A stretch of DNA of 64,000 nt from Paenibacillus typhae (GTDB taxonomy: Bacteria; Bacillota; Bacilli; Paenibacillales; Paenibacillaceae), in assembly GCF_900099765.1 (NCBI RefSeq), contig NZ_FNDX01000011.1, forward strand, positions 112,381-176,380, written 5' to 3'. Made by a program: the position numbers and the translations under genes. Shown here one piece after another: positions 1 through 7,403 of this stretch (its first letter is position 1; every line of letters starts with the position of its first letter). A model generated the notes under the pieces. It saw only the letters and a program-made list of their open reading frames with translations, was not told the DNA's origin and did not search any database.

Positions 1-1136
1 TCGATGCTGTGGCGGACACGGAATTGAAGCTGGTACACAGCGGAGCGGTCATCCGGCCGGGTGATCTTGCACAGCCGCTGCTCGTTATCGCGAATTACTT
101 CTTTGACAGCATTCAGCAGGAGCTGCTGTATGTGGACGAAGGCAACATTTTCGACTGCGAGGTGTCCCTGAAGTATCCGGAGCAGGCGGAGACCATGACT
201 ACTTCCGAAGTGCTCAGGGATCTTGTGCCGGAATATCATTATGTCCGTGCTGCTGCCTATGAAGAACCGGACTATCCGTTCCAGCAGGTCATTTCCTTTT
301 ACCGGCAGCAGCTTGAGGACTCGCATATCCTGTTTCCGGCTGCGGCGCTTTCCTGTATGGAACGGCTGGACAAGCTGTCCCGGGCAGGCTTTGTCCTGCT
401 GACAGCAGATAAAGGGGACCACCGGCTGGAGAACTGGGAGTTCCTTGAGCCGCCGAAGCTGATGCATCACGGCAGCATCTCACTGACGGCGAATTATCAT
501 GCCATGCAGTATTACTTTGAGCAGAAGGGTGCACAGACACTGACGACTCCGCATCATTACAAGAATCTGAACGTAGTCTGCATGCTGATGCTGAAGGACC
601 CGGATGCCCATGTGCAGACCCGGCTGGCTTACCGGCGGAGTGTTGAACGGTTCGGACCGGATGATTTTTTCAGCATGAAGCTGTGGATTGACAATAATTA
701 TGATTCCATGGGAATGCAGCAGATGCTGGCCTTCTGGCGGCTGGGCGGCTATGATGCCGAGCTGTTCATCCAGAGCGCGGAGCGGATCTCCGCCCTGCTG
801 CCGGATGCCAACGACGAGGAACTGCTCGACCTGCAGCTGGGGATTCAGAAGATGTGGGACGGATATTATCCGATGCCGCAAAAATACGATCTGGCCCTGG
901 ACACCGGACTGCTGCTGTTCGAAATGGACCAGTACGGCGAATCGCGCCGGTACCTGGAGCTGTCACTGGCCGAGGGCGATGAGGAGCCGGTTGTAACTGT
1001 GCTGTACTGTCTGGCGATCTGCTGCTACGAGCTGGAAGATGATGCGGGTGCGCTGGAATATACCCGGAAGGCGCTGGTTATCGAGCCTGATCATGAGGAA
1101 GCGCTGGATCTGCTGAATGCGCTAAGCCAGGGCTGA
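1..1136 (+). CDS. TPR-containing protein, 5' end cut by the window edge
   Basis: The reading frame is open to the left edge (GAT GCT precede the first GTG at 9), so the gene almost certainly starts outside the window. The visible 375 residues have a front half with VIANYFFDSI near the start and HGSISLTANYHAM in the middle, which reminds me of SAM-dependent methyltransferases of the MidA kind. This is only a resemblance, because the glycine-rich SAM loop would lie upstream. The last ~90 residues form at least two TPR-like helical hairpins (ALDTGLLLFEMDQYGESRRY, then LAICCYELEDDAGALEYTRK), a protein-interaction module. It ends in TGA about 50 bp before the T-box leader of the next gene, so the two are separate units. 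No function is assigned beyond a TPR protein with a possible methyltransferase-like N-terminal domain. Confidence 0.7.
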   Translation, partial: DAVADTELKLVHSGAVIRPGDLAQPLLVIANYFFDSIQQELLYVDEGNIFDCEVSLKYPEQAETMTTSEVLRDLVPEYHYVRAAAYEEPDYPFQQVISFYRQQLEDSHILFPAAALSCMERLDKLSRAGFVLLTADKGDHRLENWEFLEPPKLMHHGSISLTANYHAMQYYFEQKGAQTLTTPHHYKNLNVVCMLMLKDPDAHVQTRLAYRRSVERFGPDDFFSMKLWIDNNYDSMGMQQMLAFWRLGGYDAELFIQSAERISALLPDANDEELLDLQLGIQKMWDGYYPMPQKYDLALDTGLLLFEMDQYGESRRYLELSLAEGDEEPVVTVLYCLAICCYELEDDAGALEYTRKALVIEPDHEEALDLLNALSQG

Positions 1137-1181
1137 CAGCCGCTTTACAGCAATGGATTGATTTGTTATCCTATAGCCAAT

Positions 1182-1488
1182 AATGAAACGCGATGATGAG
1201 AAGAGTAGATACGTGCAGTCCTTCACAGAGAGCCCCGGACGGTGAAAAGGGGCAGGGATAGCCGTATTGAACCAAGCCTCTGAGTGGCGTATCGGAACCG
1301 GCAGCCGGGGATGGTACGACAGGAGCTCCTGTTATAGAGCTAGAGTATAAGCCTTGCATCCGCAGCTCTGCGGACAATGCCGTACTTGATGAGATTAATA
1401 TGGCGACATATTAATGAACCTGGGGTGGTACCGCGAGAATCTCGTCCCCAAGACTAATCAGTCTTGGAGGTGAGGTTCTTTTTTGTTA
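1182..1488 (+). promoter_or_regulatory. T-box leader (tRNA-Gln sensing) upstream of glnS
   Basis: The region has the T-box landmarks in order: the AG-rich stem I strand around 1194-1212, GAGAGCC at about 1230, the conserved T-box core GGGTGGTACCGCG at about 1423-1435, and a rho-independent terminator. The terminator arms are at about 1437-1455 and 1461-1477, followed by a T-run to 1484. The specifier region reads GAAC followed by CAA at 1273-1275, a glutamine codon that matches the downstream GlnRS. The same offset (GAA plus one base, then codon) gives a Phe codon in the second T-box of this window, which supports the assignment. Expected behaviour: uncharged tRNA-Gln stabilises the antiterminator and allows read-through into glnS. 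Confidence 0.9.
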
Positions 1489-1541
1489 ACCAGCAAACTT
1501 TAATAAGCGGAGATTTTACCCATTCACAGGAGGTTATTCGA

Positions 1542-3254
1542 ATGAGAGAGCTATCTGCAGAAACCGGCACAACGTTAGACGATACGGCAGCTGCCGGTGA
1601 ACATTTTATGGAAAAGCTGATCAGGGAAGACGTGGAGAGCAGAGTGTTCAGCAGGGACATCTGTACCCGCTTTCCGCCCGAGCCCAACGGCTATCTTCAT
1701 ATCGGCAGTGCGTTTGCCATCCATACCAACTATGACCTGGCCCGTAAATTCGGCGGTCATTTTCATTTGCGTTTTGACGATACCAATCCTTTAAAAGAGG
1801 ACATGGAATACGTGCACGCGATCATCGAGGATCTGGAGTGGCTGGGTGCAAGCCCGGAGGGGCATATCTATTACGGCTCCGACTATTCGGAACAGATCTA
1901 TGAAAGTGCAGTAACCCTGATCCGAAAGGGAAAAGCCTATGTCTGCGGGCTTGCGCCGGAAGAAGTGACTGCCTACAGGGGCACATTGACGCAGCCGGGA
2001 AAAAACAGCCCGTACCGTGACCGTCCTCTGGAGGAGAATCTGGCTTTGTTCGCCGGAATGCGGCAGGGCGATTACCCCACAGGCTCCATGGTGCTCCGGG
2101 CCAAAATCGATATGGGCTCGCCCAACATCAATCTCCGGGACCCTATTCTATATAGAATTATTCACGCGCCGCATTACCGGACCGGGGATGAATGGTGCAT
2201 CTACCCGATGTATGACTTTGCCCATCCAATCCAGGATGCGATTGAGGGAGTGACCCATTCCCTGTGCTCGCTGGAGTTCAAGGACCACCGGCCGCTGTAT
2301 GAATGGGTGCTGAATGAGCTGGATATTCCCGAGCCGCCGCGGCAAAGGGAGTTCGGCAGAGTCAACCTGACCGGAGTCGTTACGAGCAAAAGATACCTCC
2401 GCCAGCTGGTGGCCGGCGGCCATGTGGACGGCTGGGATGATCCGCGGCTGCCTACCTTACGCGGGCTGCGCAGAAGGGGCTTTACCCCGGAGAGCATCAA
2501 GCGGTTTGTGACCGAGATCGGGATGGTCCGAAGCCATTCGATGGTGGACTTTTCGCTGCTGGAGCATGTGCTGAGACAGGATCTGAAGGCCAGTGTTCCT
2601 GCGGTAATGGCTGTGCTAGAACCGCTCAAGGTAGTGATCACCAACTATACCGGACCGGAGACAGAGCTGCTGAGTCTGGATAACAACAGTGAGAATCCGG
2701 AGCTGGGGACAAGAGAGGCTCCTTTCAGCAGCGTGCTCTACATTGAACGTGAGGACTTCATGGAGCATCCTGTGCCGGGCTTCCGGCGGCTGATCCCAGG
2801 CGGTGAAGTGCGCCTGAAGGGGGCGTATATTATCAAGTGCAATGAGGTGATCAAGGACCCGGTGACCGGGGAAATCAGCGAGCTGCGCTGCACCTATGAT
2901 TCTGAGACGAAGAGCGGCAGCGCCATGAGCGGGCGGAAGGTCAAAGGGACGATCCACTGGGTATCCGCCAGCCATGCGGTGCCCGCTGAGGTGAATTTGT
3001 ATGAGCAGCTGCTGAAGGTTGGCGAAGGGCCGAAGGAGGAGAGCGAAGCTTGGGAGGATGTCCTCAATCCCGATTCCATCCGGACTTTGAAGCACTGTCT
3101 GGTCGAGCCCTATGTGCTCGAAGCGCTGGCGCTGGAAAGATTCCAGTTCATCCGCCACGGCTATTTTACCTCGGACAACAAGCTGTGCAGCCCTGAGCAT
3201 CTGGTGTTCAACCGGATCGTACCGCTGAAGGACGGGTGGAAGGGGAGGAAGTAG
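1542..3254 (+). CDS. glnS: Glutaminyl-tRNA synthetase
   Basis: Cytoplasmic class I aminoacyl-tRNA synthetase charging tRNA-Gln. The class signature appears early as PPEPNGYLHIGSA, the GlnRS form of the HIGH motif. The KMSKS-type loop appears as VTSKRYL near the middle. FRFDDTNP-type residues (LRFDDTNPLKED) and HSLCSLEFKDHRPLYEWVL are typical GlnRS catalytic-core stretches. A C-terminal beta-barrel anticodon-binding region follows (about residue 330 onward). I chose ATG 1542 because AGGAGG at 1528-1533 sits 8 bases upstream; an ATG at 1464 lies in the T-box terminator and has no ribosome site. At 570 residues the length is normal for GlnRS. The T-box leader with a Gln specifier confirms the amino acid. 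Having GlnRS suggests direct Gln charging rather than the transamidation route usual in Bacillus. Confidence 0.95.
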   Translation: MRELSAETGTTLDDTAAAGEHFMEKLIREDVESRVFSRDICTRFPPEPNGYLHIGSAFAIHTNYDLARKFGGHFHLRFDDTNPLKEDMEYVHAIIEDLEWLGASPEGHIYYGSDYSEQIYESAVTLIRKGKAYVCGLAPEEVTAYRGTLTQPGKNSPYRDRPLEENLALFAGMRQGDYPTGSMVLRAKIDMGSPNINLRDPILYRIIHAPHYRTGDEWCIYPMYDFAHPIQDAIEGVTHSLCSLEFKDHRPLYEWVLNELDIPEPPRQREFGRVNLTGVVTSKRYLRQLVAGGHVDGWDDPRLPTLRGLRRRGFTPESIKRFVTEIGMVRSHSMVDFSLLEHVLRQDLKASVPAVMAVLEPLKVVITNYTGPETELLSLDNNSENPELGTREAPFSSVLYIEREDFMEHPVPGFRRLIPGGEVRLKGAYIIKCNEVIKDPVTGEISELRCTYDSETKSGSAMSGRKVKGTIHWVSASHAVPAEVNLYEQLLKVGEGPKEESEAWEDVLNPDSIRTLKHCLVEPYVLEALALERFQFIRHGYFTSDNKLCSPEHLVFNRIVPLKDGWKGRK

Positions 3255-3339
3255 GGCGGGAAGAGTATTTATGAAGCCTTTAGATGAACATACAGCTACA
3301 GTAGCTGAAACCAGCCTGATAAGAAGTGTTAAGTAATAT

Positions 3340-3373
3340 GCATCATGGGGGCGGATGACGATGCTGTTTTTTT
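3340..3373 (+). terminator. Possible terminator after glnS
   Basis: GCATC at 3340-3344 can pair with GATGC at 3360-3364, with weak inner pairing, and a run of seven T follows. The stem is short, so this is a tentative call. Confidence 0.4.
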
Positions 3374-3394
3374 GACAGAGCGGTACTCGTTGTA

Positions 3395-3420
3395 ACTAAG
3401 TGGAAATTCGTCACTTAATT
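3395..3420. repeat. Copy of a dispersed imperfect palindrome
   Basis: This segment is an imperfect dyad built from ACTAAGTGG and CACTTAATT around an AT-rich centre. The same motif recurs, in both orientations, in the spacers at 26868-27061 and 43756-43945, so it is a dispersed intergenic repeat of this chromosome rather than a site specific to one gene. Confidence 0.55.
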
Positions 3421-3507
3421 CTTGTACAAAGTCGGCAACAACATATTTTCTCCACAAATAGCCTCTATACTGGGAGTATCAACTGAAATCCTGAAGGAGG
3501 CACAACG

Positions 3508-3711
3508 ATGAATTGGTCCTGGCTGGTAACGCTGGTTTGTCCGCTGATGATGATTCTGATGATGTTCGGTATGCCCGGTGGTCATGGTAACCATCGCGGT
3601 CACGGGGGCCATACGAAGCGTAAGCATGTGGAGGAGCTGGAACAGGAGCTCCGCTTGCTGAAGGCGCAGAATGAACAGCTGCGTGCAGAAATGCAGAGTA
3701 GTACGCTATAG
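3508..3711 (+). CDS. Small membrane protein with His/Gly-rich linker and coiled coil
   Basis: A 67-residue protein with AAGGAGG about 7 bases before its ATG. Residues 4-24 form one hydrophobic segment (SWLVTLVCPLMMILMMFGM) that should anchor it in the membrane. Residues 25-38 are rich in Gly and His (GGHGNHRGHGGH), a possible weak metal-binding stretch. Residues 40-62 form a charged heptad-like helix (VEELEQELRLLKAQNEQLRAEM) likely to self-associate as a coiled coil. The layout resembles the DUF2933 family of small Gram-positive membrane proteins, whose function is unknown to me. It stands alone, followed by a strong terminator, so it is a monocistronic unit. The protein call is sound; the role is open. 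Confidence 0.75.
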   Translation: MNWSWLVTLVCPLMMILMMFGMPGGHGNHRGHGGHTKRKHVEELEQELRLLKAQNEQLRAEMQSSTL

Positions 3712-3748
3712 CGGAGATTTACTGTGGAATTGTATTGTGTAAGCGAAT

Positions 3749-3784
3749 AAAGGGAGGCAGGCGCTGAGCCTGTCTCCCTTTGTT
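3749..3784. terminator. Intrinsic terminator, probably bidirectional
   Basis: AAAGGGAGGCAGGC and GCCTGTCTCCCTTT form a long stem with a short GCTGA-type loop. It lies between the small membrane protein gene and the convergent oxidoreductase gene and can serve both. Confidence 0.85.
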
Positions 3785-3825
3785 ATGGCCCAAACCTACA
3801 TAGAACAGGCCGGCGCATGAGGGTA

Positions 3826-4776
3826 CTAGGCTTGAAGCTCACGGTTCCAGGAGATTAGCAGCTGGCCCTTTTTGCCTCCGGCTTCATTGGTCCGGTGGGC
3901 TTCTGCCACACCTTCGGCAGTGAACGGGAAGAACTGGTCTACATGTACTTTAAGCTTATGCTCCTGTACGCTGCGGATGAGGGAGGACCAGCCGGCGGAA
4001 TCGGGGACGGCCTGAACAAACAGATTTTCGATCCCGCGGACCACCGGATTGTGTCTGACAGCCGGAGATACGAGCGACAAATACTTTCCTCCGTCCTTTA
4101 GCACAGCGAAGCTTCTGCTCTCCGTAGCCCCGCCATCCCGGACCATATCAAGCACAAGATCGACCGGCTGCATAACCTCGGCAAAATCTTCAGCCAGATA
4201 GTCGATTACTTCATCGGCTCCCAGCCCGCGGACAAATTCCAGATTTCCGGTACGCGCTGTAGCCACAACATAAGCCCCGTGCTGTTTGGCTAGTTGCACC
4301 GCGAGATGTCCTACCGCTCCTGCACCGGCATGAATGAGGACCCGCTCTCCGGCCTGTATATTTCCGTAACGGAATAAGGCCTGCCATGCAGTCAGACCTA
4401 CGCCGGACAATGACGTTGTCTCCCCGAAGGTAAGGGTGTCAGGAATTACGGCCAGTGAGTGCTCATTTACTGCAATATAGTCTGCATAAGCTCCGCCAGT
4501 AAAAGAAAAACCAATCACACGGTCGCCCGGCTTGACCCGGGATACCCTTTTTCCCGTTTCTTGGACTACGCCTCCGATCTCCACACCAAGAATATGCGGA
4601 AACCGTACCGGAAGTGCTTCCCTGAAGGCGCCGGAACGAATCAGCTGATCTCCGGAATTGACGGTGGTTACGTGCATTTCGACAAGAACCTCATGATCCT
4701 GTAAGGCTGGCCGGGCCACTTCCTGCTCCTGGAGGACGCTGGCATTTCCGTAATCTGACATGACTATAGCTTTCAT
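3826..4776 (-). CDS. NAD(P)-dependent alcohol dehydrogenase / quinone-reductase-like MDR protein
   Basis: A 316-residue member of the medium-chain dehydrogenase/reductase superfamily. It has the N-terminal GroES-like fold (GVEIGGVV and KPGDRVIGF) and a Rossmann fold with the nucleotide-binding loop HAGAGAVGHLAVQLAK, followed by GLGADEVIDY. The cysteine and histidine ligands of zinc alcohol dehydrogenases are not evident in the N-terminal half, so it fits the zinc-free quinone-oxidoreductase branch, which uses NADPH to reduce small quinones or enones. The exact substrate cannot be read from sequence. It is divergent from the MmyB-type regulator at 4898, and the 20-bp palindrome between them suggests that this regulator controls it. 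Confidence 0.88.
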   Translation of the reverse strand: MKAIVMSDYGNASVLQEQEVARPALQDHEVLVEMHVTTVNSGDQLIRSGAFREALPVRFPHILGVEIGGVVQETGKRVSRVKPGDRVIGFSFTGGAYADYIAVNEHSLAVIPDTLTFGETTSLSGVGLTAWQALFRYGNIQAGERVLIHAGAGAVGHLAVQLAKQHGAYVVATARTGNLEFVRGLGADEVIDYLAEDFAEVMQPVDLVLDMVRDGGATESRSFAVLKDGGKYLSLVSPAVRHNPVVRGIENLFVQAVPDSAGWSSLIRSVQEHKLKVHVDQFFPFTAEGVAEAHRTNEAGGKKGQLLISWNRELQA

Positions 4777-4850
4777 AGTTCCTCCCTAAGTTTTAAAAGA
4801 TATGAATTGCGCTTCACGGGAAATATAATAATAGACGGCAACGATTTGCC

Positions 4851-4870
4851 CAAGTGCAGAACTGCACTTG
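4851..4870. promoter_or_regulatory. Perfect palindrome, candidate operator of the divergent regulator
   Basis: CAAGTGCAG and CTGCACTTG form perfect 9-bp arms around a 2-bp centre, 27 bp before the regulator start and 75 bp before the oxidoreductase start. The position and symmetry suit a dimeric helix-turn-helix repressor, most simply the product of the adjacent gene. No binding data exist for this inference. Confidence 0.6.
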
Positions 4871-4897
4871 TGTAATTAGAGGATTGGGGGAAACGGT

Positions 4898-5791
4898 ATG
4901 AGCGCAGATAAGGGTTTGCAGAAAAAATTGCTGAAAGCAGCACTTGGGGAAGTCGAATCGTTACGTCTAAAGCGCCAGCGTAAATATAGCCTGCAGCCCC
5001 ATCCGGCCTTGAAAAGATTCACTCAGCAGGAATTGAACGATGAGGCCTGCCAGACCTATAAAAATCTGCTGGTCGGCCGCTCACAACGCTTACCGGACCG
5101 CGAAACGATGCTGCGTATAGCGGAATATCTTGAATGCACCTTCGATGAGCGGAATGAGCTGCTTGCAGCAGCCGGTTATCTGCCCGTTCAGCCCGATATG
5201 CACGGGGAACTGGTGGAACAGGAGCTGGGGATAGCGCGGCAGCTGCTGAATACACTCGGCATGCCGGCAATGCTTGTAGCTCCAACCCTGGAAATTAAGG
5301 GAGCCAATGAGCTGTTTACGGATCTGTTTGATTTATCCCCTGAAGCCATCTCCGCAAATGAGATCAATCTGATGGATTTTCATTTCAGCGCTGAGCTGCC
5401 TGTCCGCTCCCGTGCCACATTTAGTAAAGATGCATATGCGCAGTGGGAAGCACATGCGATCAACGGTCTGCATGCGTTCAGGAGGAATCATCTGCTGTCC
5501 CGGTATGATGACTGGTATCAGAAGCTGCTGCAGAGACTGCATCTGCACGGCGGGGAAAAGTATTGGGGCATAAGAAATGATGATACCAAGCCGGGAGAGC
5601 CTTTATATAGATCCGTTCTTGCCAGAGTAAAAGGTACAAATGATCTTGTGCCGATCCGGTACAAGCAGATTTATCTCTCGGCCGGCAGCGGCCGGTTTCC
5701 GGGAATTGGAGTATTCCTGCCGGCGGATGAAGCGGCGCGTCATGTATTTGCATCTATAGGCAGTTCTGCTGATTACAGCCGGCTCATCTGA
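4898..5791 (+). CDS. XRE-type regulator with MmyB-like ligand-binding domain
   Basis: A 297-residue cytoplasmic regulator. Residues about 20-100 form a helix-turn-helix domain (TYKNLLVGRSQRLPDRETML, then RIAEYLECTFDERNELLAAAG, the pattern typical of MmyB-family proteins). Residues about 110-290 match the MmyB-like ligand-binding region, with MLVAPTLEIKGANELF, NLMDFHFS and a C-terminal segment ending FLPADEAARHVF. In actinomycetes and bacilli such proteins often control an adjacent oxidoreductase gene. Here the divergent MDR gene at 3826-4776 fits that arrangement, and the 20-bp palindrome at 4851 is a likely binding site. The ligand is unknown. GGGGG ahead of the ATG is the probable ribosome site. 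Confidence 0.85.
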   Translation: MSADKGLQKKLLKAALGEVESLRLKRQRKYSLQPHPALKRFTQQELNDEACQTYKNLLVGRSQRLPDRETMLRIAEYLECTFDERNELLAAAGYLPVQPDMHGELVEQELGIARQLLNTLGMPAMLVAPTLEIKGANELFTDLFDLSPEAISANEINLMDFHFSAELPVRSRATFSKDAYAQWEAHAINGLHAFRRNHLLSRYDDWYQKLLQRLHLHGGEKYWGIRNDDTKPGEPLYRSVLARVKGTNDLVPIRYKQIYLSAGSGRFPGIGVFLPADEAARHVFASIGSSADYSRLI

Positions 5792-5874
5792 GCCGGCTGA
5801 TCTTGATTGTAACGCCCCGGATCGTGTTAATTGTATCTATGTATGCAGCCGGAAAGCGAACCATGAAAATTACA

Positions 5875-5938
5875 TTTACTTTTTTCAATATGAGGCATAT
5901 AATAAGTATAAAATTAAAGTTGCATGAGGGAAACTTTA
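5875..5938 (+). promoter_or_regulatory. mntH promoter and MntR-type operator
   Basis: A promoter reads TTTACT (5875-5880), 17 bp, TATAAT (5898-5903). Just downstream, around the expected start of transcription, lies an inverted repeat at 5915-5938 with perfect arms TAAAGTT and AACTTTA around GCATGAGGG. The core TTGCATGAGGGAAACTTT closely resembles the MntR boxes I know from Bacillus manganese-uptake genes, so Mn-dependent repression of mntH is expected. Confidence 0.8.
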
Positions 5939-5960
5939 GTGGGTGACCACAAATTTTCGG

Positions 5961-6017
5961 TGTACAGACAACATTTCACGTATGCAGACAACATTTCGTG
6001 TATATAGACAACTTGGG
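5961..6017 (+). repeat. Three 20-bp tandem repeats in the mntH leader
   Basis: The core AGACAAC occurs at 20-bp intervals (5966, 5986, 6006). The first two units share CAGACAACATTTC; the third is partial and ends at the ribosome site. A still weaker fourth unit may precede at 5941. The array is transcribed in the mntH leader if the promoter above is correct. Its role is unknown. Confidence 0.75.
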
Positions 6018-6035
6018 GCGTAAGGAGGAACTAAT

Positions 6036-7331
6036 ATGATCGAGCAGACAGCTATGGAAAGACGCAACATTTTAAAGGCTAAACAAGCTAAAGTTTCGGC
6101 ACAGGCCGTATTAAACGGAGATGTAAAAGGACTGAAGCGGCTGCTGCCGTTCCTGGGCCCGGCCTTTATTGCTTCAGTAGCATACCTGGACCCGGGCAAT
6201 TTTGCCACCAATATTACGGCCGGCTCGAAATACGGCTATCTGCTATTGTGGGTAATCGCCGCTTCAAATCTGATGGCTGTACTGATCCAGGCGTTATCCG
6301 CCAAGCTGGGTATCGCAACAGGCAAGAACCTGCCGGAGGTGGCGCGGGAGCAGTTTCCGAAGGGGGCAGCCATCTTTTTATGGATTCAAAGTGAGCTTGT
6401 CATCATCGCTACGGATCTGGCGGAGTTTATAGGAGCAGCACTCGGACTATATCTGCTGTTCGGCATTCCGATGCTGCCGGCTGCATTGATTACGGCTGCA
6501 GGATCATTCGCTATACTTGAGTTGCAGCGGCGCGGTTACCGCAGTCTCGAGGCAGGAATTGCCTCGATGGTCATGGTCGTCGTCCTGGCCTTTGCCTTCC
6601 AGGTCATTATGGCGAAGCCGGATGCCGGGGCCGTGGTGGCGGGAATCTTCACTCCGGCGTTTCAGGGAGTAGACAGCGTGCTGCTGGCCGCAGGTATTCT
6701 CGGCGCAACCGTTATGCCGCACGCGATTTATCTCCATTCCTCGCTGACCCAGAGCCGGGTAGTGGGGGTAGACGAGAAGCAGAAGAAGCAGATTTTTAAG
6801 TGGGAAATGATTGATATTGTCATTGCGATGGTAATCGCAGGGGCTGTAAATATGGCAATGGTGATTGTATCCGCAGCCTTATTCTTCAAAAACGGGCTGG
6901 TGGTCGAAGATCTGGATGTCGCGTTCGAGCAGTTCAGCCATCTGGCCGGACCGGTTACGGCAATTGCCTTTGGCCTGGGCCTGCTGATCGCCGGCTTATC
7001 CAGCTCCTCTGTCGGCACAATGGCAGGAGATGTTGTCATGCAGGGCTTCATCAACAAGCGAATCAACCTGTATCTGCGGCGGGCGATTACGATTATTCCG
7101 CCGCTGGCGATTATCGCCTTAGGAATCAACGCGACCAGCGCACTGGTCATGAGCCAGGTCGTGCTGTCGTTCGGGATTGCCTTTGCCCTCATTCCGCTGG
7201 TCATTTTCACCAGCAACCGCAAGATTATGCACGGGCTGGTTAACCGCAGAATTACGACTATACTCGGCTGGATGATCTCGGCGCTGGTAGTAGCATTGAA
7301 CCTATTCCTAATCGTAGAAATGTTCGTTTAA
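6036..7331 (+). CDS. mntH: Nramp-family divalent metal (Mn2+) transporter
   Basis: A 431-residue polytopic membrane protein that imports Mn2+ (and to some extent Fe2+) by proton symport. The Nramp metal-site signatures are present: DPGN at residues 52-55 in the first transmembrane helix and MPH at 227-229 in the sixth, followed by AIYLHSS. About eleven hydrophobic segments follow, which is normal for the family. AAGGAGG lies just before ATG 6036. The upstream promoter with an MntR-like inverted repeat supports manganese as the main substrate and predicts repression when Mn is plentiful. The gene is monocistronic and ends in a strong terminator shared with the convergent sugar-transporter operon. 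Confidence 0.95.
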   Translation: MIEQTAMERRNILKAKQAKVSAQAVLNGDVKGLKRLLPFLGPAFIASVAYLDPGNFATNITAGSKYGYLLLWVIAASNLMAVLIQALSAKLGIATGKNLPEVAREQFPKGAAIFLWIQSELVIIATDLAEFIGAALGLYLLFGIPMLPAALITAAGSFAILELQRRGYRSLEAGIASMVMVVVLAFAFQVIMAKPDAGAVVAGIFTPAFQGVDSVLLAAGILGATVMPHAIYLHSSLTQSRVVGVDEKQKKQIFKWEMIDIVIAMVIAGAVNMAMVIVSAALFFKNGLVVEDLDVAFEQFSHLAGPVTAIAFGLGLLIAGLSSSSVGTMAGDVVMQGFINKRINLYLRRAITIIPPLAIIALGINATSALVMSQVVLSFGIAFALIPLVIFTSNRKIMHGLVNRRITTILGWMISALVVALNLFLIVEMFV

Positions 7332-7345
7332 ATACAGCCTGCAAC

Positions 7346-7391
7346 AAAAAGCACCTTCCATTCCGCCTAAACGGGATTGAAGGTGCTTTTA
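7346..7391. terminator. Bidirectional intrinsic terminator
   Basis: AAAAAGCACCTTC and GAAGGTGCTTTT form a 12-bp stem separating the convergent mntH and sugar-binding protein genes, with A/T tracts on both sides. Confidence 0.9.
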
Positions 7392-7403
7392 CATAGCGCG
7401 AAA

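Noticed and set aside
1464..1541. Longer N-terminus for glnS from ATG 1464
   Set aside because: The extension overlaps the T-box terminator stem; ATG 1542 has AGGAGG at good spacing.
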